44,184 nucleotides of DNA from JAAYCI01 sp964371725 (GCA_964371725.1 CAYJNQ010000013.1:1-44184); one strand, 5' to 3'; shown: positions 15,322 to 24,698, counted from the first letter of the stretch. The notes: a model not told the origin generated them from the sequence alone. Made by a program: numbers and translations.

Positions 15322-16866
15322 ATGGCCAATTCGATAGATCTTTTGAGAGAAAAACGGGAAAAAGTCCTTCTTGGCGGTGGCCAAAAACGCATTGACAAAC
15401 AGCACCAAAACGGAAAAATGACCGCGCGTGAGCGCATGTGTTCCCTGTTTGACGGTGGGCAGTTTACCGAGCTGAACACCTTTGTGGAGCACCGCTGCAC
15501 CGATTTTGACATGGCCGCCACCGAAACGCCGGGCGAAGGTGTGGTAACCGGCTACGGCTATGTTGGCCAAAAGCTTGTGTATGCCTTTGCGCAAGACTTT
15601 ACGGTAACGGGCGGCTCGCTTGGCGAAATGCACGCCAAGAAAATTTGCAACCTTTTGGATTTGGCACTGAAGGTGGGGGCACCGGTTGTCGGCATCAACG
15701 ATTCGGGCGGTGCACGCATTCAAGAAGGTGTGGACGCCCTCGGTGGCTATGGAGACATCTTTTTCCGCAACACGGTTGCCTCCGGTGTCATCCCGCAACT
15801 CTCGGTCATCATGGGTCCATGCGCCGGCGGCGCTGTGTATTCGCCCGCTCTCACCGATTTCATTTTTATGGTAGACAAAACCTCCCATATGTTCATCACG
15901 GGCCCACAGGTCATCAAAACCGTTACCGGCGAAGAGGTGAGCCCCGAAAAACTGGGCGGCGCTGTCACACACAACAGCATCTCCGGCAACGCACATTTCC
16001 TTGGGCAAAACGAAGAACAAACCATCGAGCAAATTCGAAAGCTCATCAGTTTTTTGCCGCAAAGTTGCAAGGAGGCCCCGCCCACCCAAGAAACCGAGGA
16101 CAGCGCCGAACGGCTTTGCGAAATGCTGGACACCTTCCTGCCCGAGCACAGCGGCAGGGCCTACGACATGCGCGACATCATTCGCGAAGTGGTGGATGAG
16201 CACGACTTTTTCGAAGTGCAGCCGCTGTATGCCCAAAACATCCTCACGGGTTTTGCGCGCATCGATGGAAAAAGCGTTGGCATCATTGCAAACCAGCCAC
16301 GCATCATGGCCGGTTGCCTCGACATCAACGCCTCCGACAAGGCCTCGCGCTTCATCACCTTCTGCGACAGCTTCAACATCCCCATGCTCACCTTTGTGGA
16401 TGTGCCCGGCTTTTTGCCCGGCACCTCGCAGGAGTATGGCGGCATCATTCGCCACGGCGCAAAATTGCTCTATGCCTATTCGCAGGCCACCGTGCCCATG
16501 ATCACGGTCATCGTGCGCAAGGCCTATGGCGGCGCCTACGATGCCATGTGTTCAAAACACCTGGGCTGCGACACCGTTTTCGCCTGGCCCAGCGCCGAAA
16601 TTGCGGTGATGGGGCCGGATGGTGCGGCCAACATCATCTTCCGCAAAGCCATTGAAAGCGCAGACGACCCGGCCAAGGCGCGTGTGGAAAAAATTGAGGA
16701 ATACAAAAGCCAATTTGCAAACCCCTATAAGGCGGCCGCACGCGGTTTTGTGGACGAAGTGATTGAACCAAACCAAACCCGAAAATACCTTTCGTCTGCC
16801 CTGCGGATGCTTTCCGGCAAAGCGGAGATTCGACCCTCTAAGAAACACGGAAATATGCCTGTTTAG
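15322..16866 (+). CDS. mmdA: Methylmalonyl-CoA decarboxylase/carboxyltransferase alpha subunit
   Basis: A 514-residue biotin-dependent carboxyltransferase domain protein (PCC beta / MmdA / transcarboxylase 12S family). It has the N-terminal GKMTARERMCSLFD, the GINDSGGARIQEGVDALGGYG and MGPCAGGAVYSPALTDF oxyanion segments, and the C-terminal FVDVPGFLPGTSQEYGGIIRHGAK and RKAYGGAYDAM. It transfers the carboxyl group between methylmalonyl-CoA and biotin. The usual partners (biotin carrier MmdC, membrane sodium pump MmdB, MmdD) are absent from this window and must be encoded elsewhere if the enzyme is a decarboxylase pump. RBS AAGGAGGAAGAGG. Confidence 0.92.
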   Translation: MANSIDLLREKREKVLLGGGQKRIDKQHQNGKMTARERMCSLFDGGQFTELNTFVEHRCTDFDMAATETPGEGVVTGYGYVGQKLVYAFAQDFTVTGGSLGEMHAKKICNLLDLALKVGAPVVGINDSGGARIQEGVDALGGYGDIFFRNTVASGVIPQLSVIMGPCAGGAVYSPALTDFIFMVDKTSHMFITGPQVIKTVTGEEVSPEKLGGAVTHNSISGNAHFLGQNEEQTIEQIRKLISFLPQSCKEAPPTQETEDSAERLCEMLDTFLPEHSGRAYDMRDIIREVVDEHDFFEVQPLYAQNILTGFARIDGKSVGIIANQPRIMAGCLDINASDKASRFITFCDSFNIPMLTFVDVPGFLPGTSQEYGGIIRHGAKLLYAYSQATVPMITVIVRKAYGGAYDAMCSKHLGCDTVFAWPSAEIAVMGPDGAANIIFRKAIESADDPAKARVEKIEEYKSQFANPYKAAARGFVDEVIEPNQTRKYLSSALRMLSGKAEIRPSKKHGNMPV

Positions 16867-16899
16867 ATTTGAACATCTATGTGAGAAGGGAGTGCTTTT

Positions 16900-18909
16900 A
16901 TGCCAGAGCAAGAGAAAAAAGCGGCGGCTGTTTCGTTTGACGAATTCCCAAAAGCCGATTATGCGGCGTGGAAGGCTGCGGCCGAAAAGACCCTGAAAGG
17001 GGCCAACTTTGAAAAAAAACTGACCACCAAAACATTCGAGGGACTTGTTTTGCAGCCCATTTACAACGAGCAAGACGTGCAAAACACGGCCTGCTTGCCC
17101 GGCCTGCCGGGCTATCGCCGCGGTGTTCACGCCGCGGGCTACCTCGAAAACGCCTGCCTCAACTTACCCTATGTAAGTGAATCCCTGCCGGAAAAGGCCA
17201 ACGCGGCCATTCAAGCGGCCCTTTCCGGCGGTGCCGATGGGGTTCGTCTTTTGCTCAACCGTGAAACCTCCGGTGCGCCGGATGCAAAAGAGAATGCCGG
17301 CGTGGTTCTTTTAAACTGCGAAGACGTGAAAACCCTGTTTTCGGGTGTGGCGCTTTCGCAGCTTCCCTTGCACATTCCGCTCGATTTCAGCGCCCTGCCC
17401 GTTTTGGCACTTTTTGCCGAGGCCGGCCTACCGCTTTCCCAGATGCGTGGCACCCTTGCGGCAGACCCTCTTGGCGCCTTTGCCTCGCTGGGCAAAGCAC
17501 CGCGCAGCCTCGCTGCCTTGTACGACGAAATGGCGCAAAGCGTGCTCTTTGCACAAAAAGAGGCGCCGGGCCTACGCACCGTTTTGTGCAGCGGCGCCTC
17601 CTATGCCTCGGCCGGTGCCGATTGCATCACCGAGCTGGCCTGTGTTCTGGCCGAAGCCTCTGAGTACATGCAGGCCCTCACCGAGCGCGGTGTAAGCGCC
17701 GATGTTGCAGCCGCAAGCATTTGCCTTTCTTTTTCTGTGGGTTCCGATTTCTTTATGGAGATGGCCAAGCTGCGCGCGGCACGTGTGCTGTTTGCAAGCC
17801 TCGCAAAGGATTTTGGGGCAAGCGATGGCGCGCAGAAAGCCTACATTTCGGCTTTCACAGGCTCGTTCAACAAAACCGCCTACGACCCCTATGTCAACGT
17901 GTTGCGCACCAGCAGCGAAGCCTTTTCTGCCCTGATGGGCAGTGCCGAAGAGCTGTCTGTGTTGCCGTTTGACGCACGGCTTGGCGAAAGCGATGCACAG
18001 GCCACACGCCTTGCGCGCAATCTTCCGCTGATTTTGCGTGAGGAGTTTGAACTCTCTGCACCGATAGACCCGGCCGGTGGTTCCTATTATGTGGAAACCC
18101 TGACAAACCAAGTAATCGAAGCCGCCTTTGCTTCCTTCCTCGCTCTTGAAGAGGCGGGCGGGCTTTTAAAAGCCTTGTGCGCGGGAAGCGTGCAGGAAAA
18201 AATCGCCGCCGTGTTGGCTGCCAAAAAGGCCAAGCTCAACACACGCGCCTTTTGCATGGTGGGCATCAACCAATATGCCAACGCCACCGAGGAAACCTTG
18301 TCGCGCACCGCTTTTTCGCCTTTCACGCCCACTGTGAAACCGCCGAAAACAGAGGTTTGCAACCAGCTAAGCTGCCTGCAAACGGCCTTTGCTGCCGGGG
18401 CAGACCTCGCCAGCGTGGCTGCGGCGCTTCGCGCCGAAGACGGCGAAACTTGTGCGCCTCTGACCGCCCACCACCTCAGCGAAGATTTCGAGAACCTGCG
18501 CAACAAAACGCGCGAAAAGGGTGGTTTGCGTGTCTTTTTAGCCAACATGGGTCCTCCTTCTCAACACAAGGCCCGTGCCGATTTTTCCAAAGGCTTCTTC
18601 GAAGTGGGCGGTTTCACCGTGGAAAGCCCCCAGGGCTTCGACCATGTGCAAGATGCCACCCTGGCCGCCTGCGAAAGCGGCGCCGCCGTGTGCGTAATTT
18701 GCTCTACCGACGACAGCTATCCGGAGCTTGTGCCCGCACTTGCCACGGCACTTAAAGAAAAAGCGCCCGGTATGCTTGTTATGGTGGCCGGCATGCCCGC
18801 GGCAGAGCACAAAGACCGTTATCTTGCCGCCGGTGTGTGGGATTTCATTCACATCCGCGCCAATTGCCGCGACATTTTACAAAACATTTTGGCAGAGGGG
18901 GGCAACTAA
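16900..18909 (+). CDS. mutA: Methylmalonyl-CoA mutase small (beta) subunit
   Basis: A 669-residue subunit paralogous to MutB. The N-terminal FPKADYAAWKAAAEKTLKGANFEKKL and the ETSGAPDAKENAG region are typical. The C-terminal cobalamin-binding domain is degenerate: where MutB has GQDGHDRG this protein reads GPPSQHKARADF, so the cobalt-ligating His is missing. This is normal for the non-catalytic subunit of heterodimeric mutases. It supports folding and dimerisation of MutB. The RBS GGGAG precedes the start. Its stop is one base before mutB. Confidence 0.92.
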   Translation: MPEQEKKAAAVSFDEFPKADYAAWKAAAEKTLKGANFEKKLTTKTFEGLVLQPIYNEQDVQNTACLPGLPGYRRGVHAAGYLENACLNLPYVSESLPEKANAAIQAALSGGADGVRLLLNRETSGAPDAKENAGVVLLNCEDVKTLFSGVALSQLPLHIPLDFSALPVLALFAEAGLPLSQMRGTLAADPLGAFASLGKAPRSLAALYDEMAQSVLFAQKEAPGLRTVLCSGASYASAGADCITELACVLAEASEYMQALTERGVSADVAAASICLSFSVGSDFFMEMAKLRAARVLFASLAKDFGASDGAQKAYISAFTGSFNKTAYDPYVNVLRTSSEAFSALMGSAEELSVLPFDARLGESDAQATRLARNLPLILREEFELSAPIDPAGGSYYVETLTNQVIEAAFASFLALEEAGGLLKALCAGSVQEKIAAVLAAKKAKLNTRAFCMVGINQYANATEETLSRTAFSPFTPTVKPPKTEVCNQLSCLQTAFAAGADLASVAAALRAEDGETCAPLTAHHLSEDFENLRNKTREKGGLRVFLANMGPPSQHKARADFSKGFFEVGGFTVESPQGFDHVQDATLAACESGAAVCVICSTDDSYPELVPALATALKEKAPGMLVMVAGMPAAEHKDRYLAAGVWDFIHIRANCRDILQNILAEGGN

Positions 18910-18910
18910 C

Positions 18911-21088
18911 ATGGCAAAACCGAATTTCAGCAAACCCAACTTGCAAAACACGGCCTCTCGTGCCGCTTGGCAAGCCGCAGTGGAACAGGAAACGGGAAAG
19001 AACGCCGAGGCACTTGCGCGCGAAACCCTGGAACAGGTGGATGTGCAAGCCCTTTACACCGAAGACGCCTATGCGAGCCTCTCCCACCTTGGCTACACGG
19101 CCGGCATTGCACCTTTTCTGCGCGGCCCCTACCCGGGCATGTATGTGAACCGCCCGTGGACCGTGCGCCAATACGCCGGTTTTTCAACGGCCGAAGAATC
19201 GAACGCCTTCTATCGGCGCAATCTTGCCGCCGGGCAAAAGGGGCTTTCCATCGCCTTTGACCTGGCCACACACCGCGGCTACGATTCCGACCACGAGCGT
19301 GTGGTGGGCGATGTGGGCAAGGCCGGTGTGGCCGTGGACAGCATTTTGGATATGCAGGTGCTGTTTTCCGGCATTCCTTTGGATGAAATGTCTGTTTCCA
19401 TGACGATGAACGGTGCCGTTTTGCCCATCATGGCCTTTTACATTGTGGCCGCCGAAGAGCAGGGCGTGCCGCCCGAAAAACTCACCGGCACCATCCAAAA
19501 CGACATTTTAAAGGAATTCATGGTGCGCAACACCTACATTTATCCCCCGGAAATTTCCATGCGCATCATCGGCGACATCTTCGCCTATACCTCCCAAAAC
19601 ATGCCAAAGTTCAACTCCATTTCCATCTCCGGCTACCACATTCAAGAGGCCGGTGCCACGGCCGACATCGAGCTTGGCTACACCTTGGCCGACGGAAAAG
19701 AATACCTCAAAACCGGTCTTCGCGCCGGCATGGGCATCGACGATTTTGCCCCGCGCCTCTCCTTCTTCTGGGGCATTGGCAAAAACTACTTTATGGAAGT
19801 GGCCAAGATGCGTGCCGCACGCGTGCTGTGGGCCAAAATTGTGAAGGAGTTCGACCCAAAGAACGAAAAATCGATGGCTCTTCGCACACACAGCCAAACC
19901 TCCGGCTGGAGCCTCACGGCGCAAGACCCCTTCAACAACATCGTGCGCACTTGCCTTGAGGCACATGCCGCGGCACTGGGCCACACGCAAAGCCTGCACA
20001 CGAATGCCTTGGATGAAGCCATTGCCTTGCCCACCGATTTTTCGGCACGCATTGCGCGCAACACCCAGCTTTTCCTGCAAGACGAAACCGGTATTTGCAA
20101 AGTGGTGGATCCGTGGGGCGGCTCCTACTATGTAGAGGCGCTCACCGACGAGCTCATTCGCAAGGCCGCTGCCCATATTGAGGAGATAGACGCCCTGGGC
20201 GGCATGGCCAAAGCCATCGACACGGGCCTGCCCAAAATGCGCATTGAAGAGGCCGCCGCGCGCAGGCAAGCACGCATCGACTGTGCCAGCGAGCGTATTG
20301 TGGGGCTGAACTATCTGCAAAAAGATGAGGAAGACGCTTTGGACATCCTCGAGGTGGACAACACGGCCGTGCGAAAAAAACAGATAGAGAGACTGAGAAC
20401 ATTGAAAGAAAACAGAGACCAAAACCAAGTGGATGCATGCCTGCGTGCCCTTACACAGGCGGCCGAAACCGGCGAGGGCAACCTTTTGGAACTCTCTGTA
20501 AACGCCGCGCGTGCGCGTGCGTCTCTTGGGGAGATTTCCGCCGCCATCGAGGCCGTTTCCGGCAGGCATAAGGCCGTGATACGCTCTATTTCCGGCGTGT
20601 ATTCCGGCGCCTACACAGAGCAAAGCGCGATTGCCGAAGTGCAAAAAATGACCGATGACTTTGAAGCACGAGAGGGACGACGCCCGCGCATCTTCATTGC
20701 AAAGATGGGCCAAGATGGGCACGACCGCGGCGCCAAGGTGGTGGCCACAGCCTATGCGGACATGGGCTTTGATGTGGACATTGGCCCCTTGTTCCAAACC
20801 CCGAAGGAAACCGCGCAAGACGCCGCCGACAACGACGTGCACATCATTGGCATGAGCAGCCTTGCCGCCGGCCACAAAACCCTGCTTCCGCAGGTGGTGG
20901 AAGAGCTGAAGAAGCTTGGCCGTGAAGACATTTTGGTGATTGCCGGCGGTGTAATTCCCGCGCAGGACTACGACTATTTGTATGAGCACGGTGCCACTTG
21001 TATCTTCGGCCCCGGCACGGTTATTCCCGAGGCGGCCAAGGAAATGCTGGCCGCGCTAAACCGGCACCTTGGAGCCGACGAGGCATGA
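18911..21088 (+). CDS. mutB: Methylmalonyl-CoA mutase large (alpha, catalytic) subunit
   Basis: A 725-residue adenosylcobalamin enzyme interconverting succinyl-CoA and (R)-methylmalonyl-CoA. The TIM barrel has the characteristic GPYPGMYVNRPWTVRQYAGFSTAEESN and FDLATHRGYDSDHERVVGDVGKAGV segments. The C-terminal B12 domain has the DxHxxG motif DGHDRG with His604 as lower axial ligand, then MSSLAAGHKTLLP and GGVIPAQDY. Length matches the family. The start at 18911 follows the purine-rich AGAGGGGGG, one base after the mutA stop. It overlaps meaB by ATGA. Confidence 0.97.
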   Translation: MAKPNFSKPNLQNTASRAAWQAAVEQETGKNAEALARETLEQVDVQALYTEDAYASLSHLGYTAGIAPFLRGPYPGMYVNRPWTVRQYAGFSTAEESNAFYRRNLAAGQKGLSIAFDLATHRGYDSDHERVVGDVGKAGVAVDSILDMQVLFSGIPLDEMSVSMTMNGAVLPIMAFYIVAAEEQGVPPEKLTGTIQNDILKEFMVRNTYIYPPEISMRIIGDIFAYTSQNMPKFNSISISGYHIQEAGATADIELGYTLADGKEYLKTGLRAGMGIDDFAPRLSFFWGIGKNYFMEVAKMRAARVLWAKIVKEFDPKNEKSMALRTHSQTSGWSLTAQDPFNNIVRTCLEAHAAALGHTQSLHTNALDEAIALPTDFSARIARNTQLFLQDETGICKVVDPWGGSYYVEALTDELIRKAAAHIEEIDALGGMAKAIDTGLPKMRIEEAAARRQARIDCASERIVGLNYLQKDEEDALDILEVDNTAVRKKQIERLRTLKENRDQNQVDACLRALTQAAETGEGNLLELSVNAARARASLGEISAAIEAVSGRHKAVIRSISGVYSGAYTEQSAIAEVQKMTDDFEAREGRRPRIFIAKMGQDGHDRGAKVVATAYADMGFDVDIGPLFQTPKETAQDAADNDVHIIGMSSLAAGHKTLLPQVVEELKKLGREDILVIAGGVIPAQDYDYLYEHGATCIFGPGTVIPEAAKEMLAALNRHLGADEA

Positions 21089-22215
21089 GCCGGCCAAAAG
21101 AACGGCCAAGCTGGGTTCCCAAGGATGCCGGCGCAGAATTTACCACCCATGTATCAGCGGGCATAAAGGATGTTAAAACCCAAATGCCAACACACAATAA
21201 AAAGCTTCCAACAAACAAAGCATTCAGCGCCGCCGAGTATGCAAATGGCATACTCGGCGGCAATCGAATGCTTCTTTCGCGTGCCATCACCATCATTGAA
21301 AGCAACGCCGAAAAACACTTTGAGCTTGGGCAAGAGATTTTGCGCTTGCTCTTGCCACACACGGGCGGTGCTGTGCGCGTGGGCATCACCGGTGTTCCCG
21401 GGGCCGGAAAAAGCACCTTTGTCGATGCCCTTGGCACCCATTTGTGCGAAGTACACAAGAAACGCGTGGCCGTGCTTGCTGTAGACCCTTCCAGTGCCGT
21501 AACACGGGGCAGCATTCTGGGCGATAAGGTGCGCATGGAGCGCCTCGCGCGCTGTGAAAACGCCTTCATTCGCCCTTCGCCCACGGGTGGAACCCTGGGC
21601 GGCGTGGCACGCAAAAGCCGCGAAACCCTGCTTTTGTGCGAGGCGGCCGGCTTCGATGTGTTGCTTTTGGAAACCGTGGGTGTGGGGCAAAGCGAAACCC
21701 TTGTGCGCTCCATGGTAGATTTTTTTATGGTGCTTGCCCTCACGGGCGCCGGCGATGAATTGCAGGGCATCAAAAAAGGTGTGATGGAAACCGCCGATGC
21801 CATTGTGGTAAACAAGGCCGATGGCGACAACTTGCAAAAAGCGCAAACCGCACGCAGCGAATACGAACAAATTTTGCACTATTTGCGCCCTGCCACCCCG
21901 GGCTGGGTCACCGCTGCCTACACGGCCTCGGCACGCGAGGGGACGGGCATTGAAGAGCTTTGGCATGTAATTTTGCGCTTTGTGGAGGCAACCCACACCA
22001 GCGGTGTGTTTGCGCAGCGGCGCGAAGAGCAAACCCTCTCTTGGGTGCACAGCACGGCCAAAGAGCAAATTGACAAGTTTATTTACCAAAACCCACAAGT
22101 GCAAGCGGCTTTGCAGGCCATCGAGGCAGAACTGCAAGCGGGCAGCTTGTCCCCCTCGGCCGCCGCGCGCGCCATGACTGCCGCCATTCAAAAAGAACTG
22201 TTTATTCCCCACTGA
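21085..22215 (+). CDS. meaB: Methylmalonyl-CoA mutase-associated GTPase MeaB
   Basis: A 376-residue G3E-family GTPase that gates cobalamin loading and protects the mutase. The P-loop is GVPGAGKST, followed by VLAVDPSSAVTRGSILGDKVRME, PSPTGGTLGGVARK, LLLETVGVGQSE and the guanine-specificity NKAD. The start overlaps the mutB stop (ATGA at 21085-21088), implying translational coupling. The protein has about 45 extra N-terminal residues compared with a typical MeaB; a later ATG at 21184 would remove most of them but has no ribosome site. Confidence 0.95.
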   Translation: MSRPKERPSWVPKDAGAEFTTHVSAGIKDVKTQMPTHNKKLPTNKAFSAAEYANGILGGNRMLLSRAITIIESNAEKHFELGQEILRLLLPHTGGAVRVGITGVPGAGKSTFVDALGTHLCEVHKKRVAVLAVDPSSAVTRGSILGDKVRMERLARCENAFIRPSPTGGTLGGVARKSRETLLLCEAAGFDVLLLETVGVGQSETLVRSMVDFFMVLALTGAGDELQGIKKGVMETADAIVVNKADGDNLQKAQTARSEYEQILHYLRPATPGWVTAAYTASAREGTGIEELWHVILRFVEATHTSGVFAQRREEQTLSWVHSTAKEQIDKFIYQNPQVQAALQAIEAELQAGSLSPSAAARAMTAAIQKELFIPH

Positions 22216-22226
22216 CATACCAGAGC

Positions 22227-22261
22227 CATACTTGACAAGTATGATTCGCCGGACTTATACT
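22227..22261 (+). promoter_or_regulatory. Promoter with palindromic operator before the DUF819 gene
   Basis: TTGACA (22232-22237), 18-bp spacer, TATACT (22256-22261). The perfect dyad CATACTT-GAC-AAGTATG (22227-22243) contains the whole -35. This fits repression by a dimeric regulator; the neighbouring MerR protein is a candidate but untested. Confidence 0.65.
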
Positions 22262-22292
22262 ATTCCCAATACAAATAGAAAGGGGAATTGTT

Positions 22293-23495
22293 ATGTCTAC
22301 ACTCATTCAATCAGACAACACCCTGGCTTTGATGGCCATCCTCGTGGGAATTGCGGCACTGGCCATTGTGCTTGAGCAGCGCTATGCCTGGGCCTCGAAG
22401 CTAACCGGGTGCATCATCGCCTTAATCGGCGCCATGGTTTTGTCTAACCTGCGCATCATCCCCGTTGAAGCCGCCGCCTACGATTTGGTTTGGGGCTGGG
22501 TGGTTCCGCTGGCCATTCCACTGCTTTTGTTCAACTGCAACATCAAGAAAATATGGAAAGAAAGCGGCCGTATGCTGGCCATCTATCTCATCAGCGGCAT
22601 TGGCACCGTTGTGGGTGGCATTTTGGCCTTTTATCTCTTCAACGCCTTTATCGATAACCTTGCCGGTATCACAGCCATGATGGTGGGCTCTTACACCGGT
22701 GGCAGCGTAAACCTTGCGGCCATGGCCGATGCCTTTGGCCTGACCGGTGATACCGTTTCCACCTCCATTGTGGCCGACAACCTGCTCATGGTTTTGTATT
22801 TCTTTGCCCTTGTGGCCATTCCCGGCATCGCTTTTTTCAAAAAGCACTACACCCATCCCTTGGAAGATGCCTTGGCCGCCGAGGGGGACGGCAACCAAAA
22901 TAGGGCCGATTCCTATTGGAAGGCAAAACCCATCTCCTTAAAGCAAATTGCCCTTTGTGTTGCCTGCACCTTTGCCATAGTGGCCGTTTCCACGGCCGTG
23001 GCCGATCTCATTGCGGCCACCATCCCCACCACAAACTTTGTTTTTTCGCTGCTCAACGGTTTGCTTGGCAGCAAATACCTGCTTATGACCACGCTTACCA
23101 TGGCGCTGGCCACGGCTTTTCCAAACTTTTTCGGCAATTTGGCCGGTGCACAGGAAATTGGCACGTTTTTTATCCACATTTTCTTCGCGGTCATCGGCGT
23201 TCCTGCCTCCATTTATCTCATCCTCACACAGGCACCTTTGCTCCTCGTGTTTTGCGCCATCATCGTGCTCACCAATATGTTGTTCTCTTTTGGCTTTGGC
23301 AAACTGTTCAAATTCAGCGTGGAAGAAATTTGCCTCGCCTCCAATGCCAACATCGGCGGGCCCACCACGGCGGCTGCCTTGGCTGTGTCCAAAGGGTGGA
23401 CCTCTCTCATTGTGCCCACCATTTTAGTGGGCACCTTGGGCTATGTCATTGGCAACTACTATGGCCTTTTTGTGGGTACCTTCCTTGGGGCTTAA
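22293..23495 (+). CDS. DUF819 (YjcL-like) integral membrane protein
   Basis: A 400-residue membrane protein with about 10-11 hydrophobic helices. It matches the DUF819 family by the N-terminal NTLALMAILVGIAALAIVLEQ, the VPLAIPLLLFNCNIKKIWKESGRML motif, the glycine-rich MMVGSYTGGSVNLAAMADAFG, and the C-terminal ASNANIGGPTTAAALAVSKGW. The two Gly/Asn-rich re-entrant-like segments resemble transporter substrate sites, but the family has no established substrate. RBS GAAAGGGGAA. It has its own promoter with a palindrome and is followed by the MerR gene. A role in exporting or importing a carboxylate of the propionate pathway is inference from position only. Confidence 0.88.
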   Translation: MSTLIQSDNTLALMAILVGIAALAIVLEQRYAWASKLTGCIIALIGAMVLSNLRIIPVEAAAYDLVWGWVVPLAIPLLLFNCNIKKIWKESGRMLAIYLISGIGTVVGGILAFYLFNAFIDNLAGITAMMVGSYTGGSVNLAAMADAFGLTGDTVSTSIVADNLLMVLYFFALVAIPGIAFFKKHYTHPLEDALAAEGDGNQNRADSYWKAKPISLKQIALCVACTFAIVAVSTAVADLIAATIPTTNFVFSLLNGLLGSKYLLMTTLTMALATAFPNFFGNLAGAQEIGTFFIHIFFAVIGVPASIYLILTQAPLLLVFCAIIVLTNMLFSFGFGKLFKFSVEEICLASNANIGGPTTAAALAVSKGWTSLIVPTILVGTLGYVIGNYYGLFVGTFLGA

Positions 23496-23591
23496 GGTTT
23501 ATGCCTGCACACAAAGCTGTGCTGTGGCCGCCGCGCCAGCCCACATTTTGCACCCAAAAAAAACGCTCCCCCACGAAGGAAGGATAACCGC

Positions 23592-24497
23592 ATGAGCCAA
23601 GGCACCAAAAAATACACCGTAGGGCAAATGGCCGAGCTTTGCAACATCTCTAAAAAACAGCTTCGCTATTATGACACAAACCAAATTCTCATTCCACAAT
23701 ACCGAGACGAGCAAACCAATTACCGCTATTATACAGAAAATCAAATTGAAGAAATTTTGCTTTTGCAGGAACTCAAAAGCTTGGATTTCTCGCTAAAAGA
23801 CATCAGCAAAGCGCTTGGAGAGCGTCAATTGAATGTCTTGCAGCAGGAGTTGGAAAACCGCCTGTACAGCTTGCGCGGGGAAATGGAAAATGTACAAAGA
23901 AAATACAATCTCACCATGGATATTTTGCTGCGTGTGAGCAAGGGCGTGCATGAAACCGGCCGCTTTGACCGCGAGCGTACACCGGCCGATATCGAGCTTG
24001 TTGAGTTCCCTGCACGTTTGGTTCTTTCCACACGCTACATTAGTGTGTGGAACGCGCAAAACCTGTTTATTTCTCGCAGAGCCGAACTTTTAAAATTGGC
24101 CGAACAACAAAATGTAAGTGTGGCCGGGGCGAACATGGCCATTTTCCCAAAGGATTACCTCAAGCAATTCAGCGATGCCCCCGAAGACGAAGCGGGCGAT
24201 TTTGAAGTGTGCATGAACATTATGAACAAGGATAGTTCGCCCCCCAACAGCCGTATTCTTGGGCCTTTCCGGGCCGTATCCACCATTTTTGTGGGGCACT
24301 ACCAACACATGCACGATACCTATTTAAAGCTTGAAGCTTTTGCCAAGGAAAAGGGCATCCGCTTGTGCGGCACATCTGTGGAAGAATATATGATTGGCGC
24401 CACCATGACCAAAAACCCAAGCGATTATGTCACGCGCATCTACCTGCCCATCGAGGGCTCTTGTGTCATTTCACACGACAACGAAACAGATGCATAA
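23592..24497 (+). CDS. MerR-family transcriptional regulator with GyrI-like effector domain
   Basis: A 301-residue regulator. The N-terminal winged helix (YTVGQMAELCNISKKQLRYYDTNQILIPQYRDEQTNYRYY) is a canonical MerR DNA-binding domain. A dimerising coiled coil follows (about residues 80-115), then a roughly 170-residue C-terminal domain resembling GyrI/BmrR-type ligand-binding modules. RBS GGAAGGA. It lies 96 bp after the DUF819 gene and is likely co-transcribed. MerR proteins act on promoters with 19-bp spacers, and the promoter of the propionate cluster has that spacing. The ligand is unknown. Confidence 0.87.
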   Translation: MSQGTKKYTVGQMAELCNISKKQLRYYDTNQILIPQYRDEQTNYRYYTENQIEEILLLQELKSLDFSLKDISKALGERQLNVLQQELENRLYSLRGEMENVQRKYNLTMDILLRVSKGVHETGRFDRERTPADIELVEFPARLVLSTRYISVWNAQNLFISRRAELLKLAEQQNVSVAGANMAIFPKDYLKQFSDAPEDEAGDFEVCMNIMNKDSSPPNSRILGPFRAVSTIFVGHYQHMHDTYLKLEAFAKEKGIRLCGTSVEEYMIGATMTKNPSDYVTRIYLPIEGSCVISHDNETDA

Positions 24498-24500
24498 ATA

Positions 24501-24557
24501 ATGCCTGCTAAATGAATCCCTACAGGGTTCATTCAGCTCCACCGCAATATGCGGTGG
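24501..24557 (+). repeat. Dispersed two-hairpin repeat, copy 2 (diverged)
   Basis: It begins ATGCCTGCTAAATGAATCCC and ends with the hairpin CCACCGC (24539-24545) / GCGGTGG (24551-24557). It aligns over its whole length with the copies at both window ends, with compensatory-looking changes in the first stem (TGAA.CCCT/AGGG.TTCA instead of TGAATAAAC/GTTTATTCA). It starts 4 bp after the MerR stop codon. Confidence 0.8.
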
Positions 24558-24691
24558 CCATAAAAGTGCTAAAAACAGCACTTTTATGGGGCATATCTTG
24601 ATGCACTCCACTGTGTTTTCGCCCCATAAATGAAAAGGCGAAAACAAAAGTGCAAGGTTTTTATGTGAAATATGGGAAAACCTTGCACTTT
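24558..24691. repeat. Array of three perfect hairpins between merR and rpmB
   Basis: Immediately after the repeat copy come CCATAAAAGTGCT (24558-24570) / AGCACTTTTATGG (24577-24589), then GTTTTCGCC (24615-24623) / GGCGAAAAC (24637-24645), then AAAGTGCAAGGTTTT (24647-24661) / AAAACCTTGCACTTT (24677-24691). The stems are perfect over 13, 9 and 15 bp. None has a classical T-tract on the plus strand. They may be transcription-end structures for merR, remnants of a small palindromic element, or a small RNA. Confidence 0.75.
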
Positions 24692-24698
24692 CCCAAAC

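Noticed and set aside
15304..16455. 383-codon open frame on the minus strand
   Set aside because: Antisense to mmdA, with low-complexity translation and no recognisable domain; same explanation as the mutB shadow.
16900..18909. mutA as a broken mutase because the cobalamin motif is lost
   Set aside because: Loss of the DxHxxG His is the normal state of the small subunit in heterodimeric methylmalonyl-CoA mutases.
19508..20989. 493-codon open frame on the minus strand
   Set aside because: It is antisense to the body of mutB, has no ribosome site, and its His/Gly/Ala-rich translation is the reverse image of a codon-biased gene.
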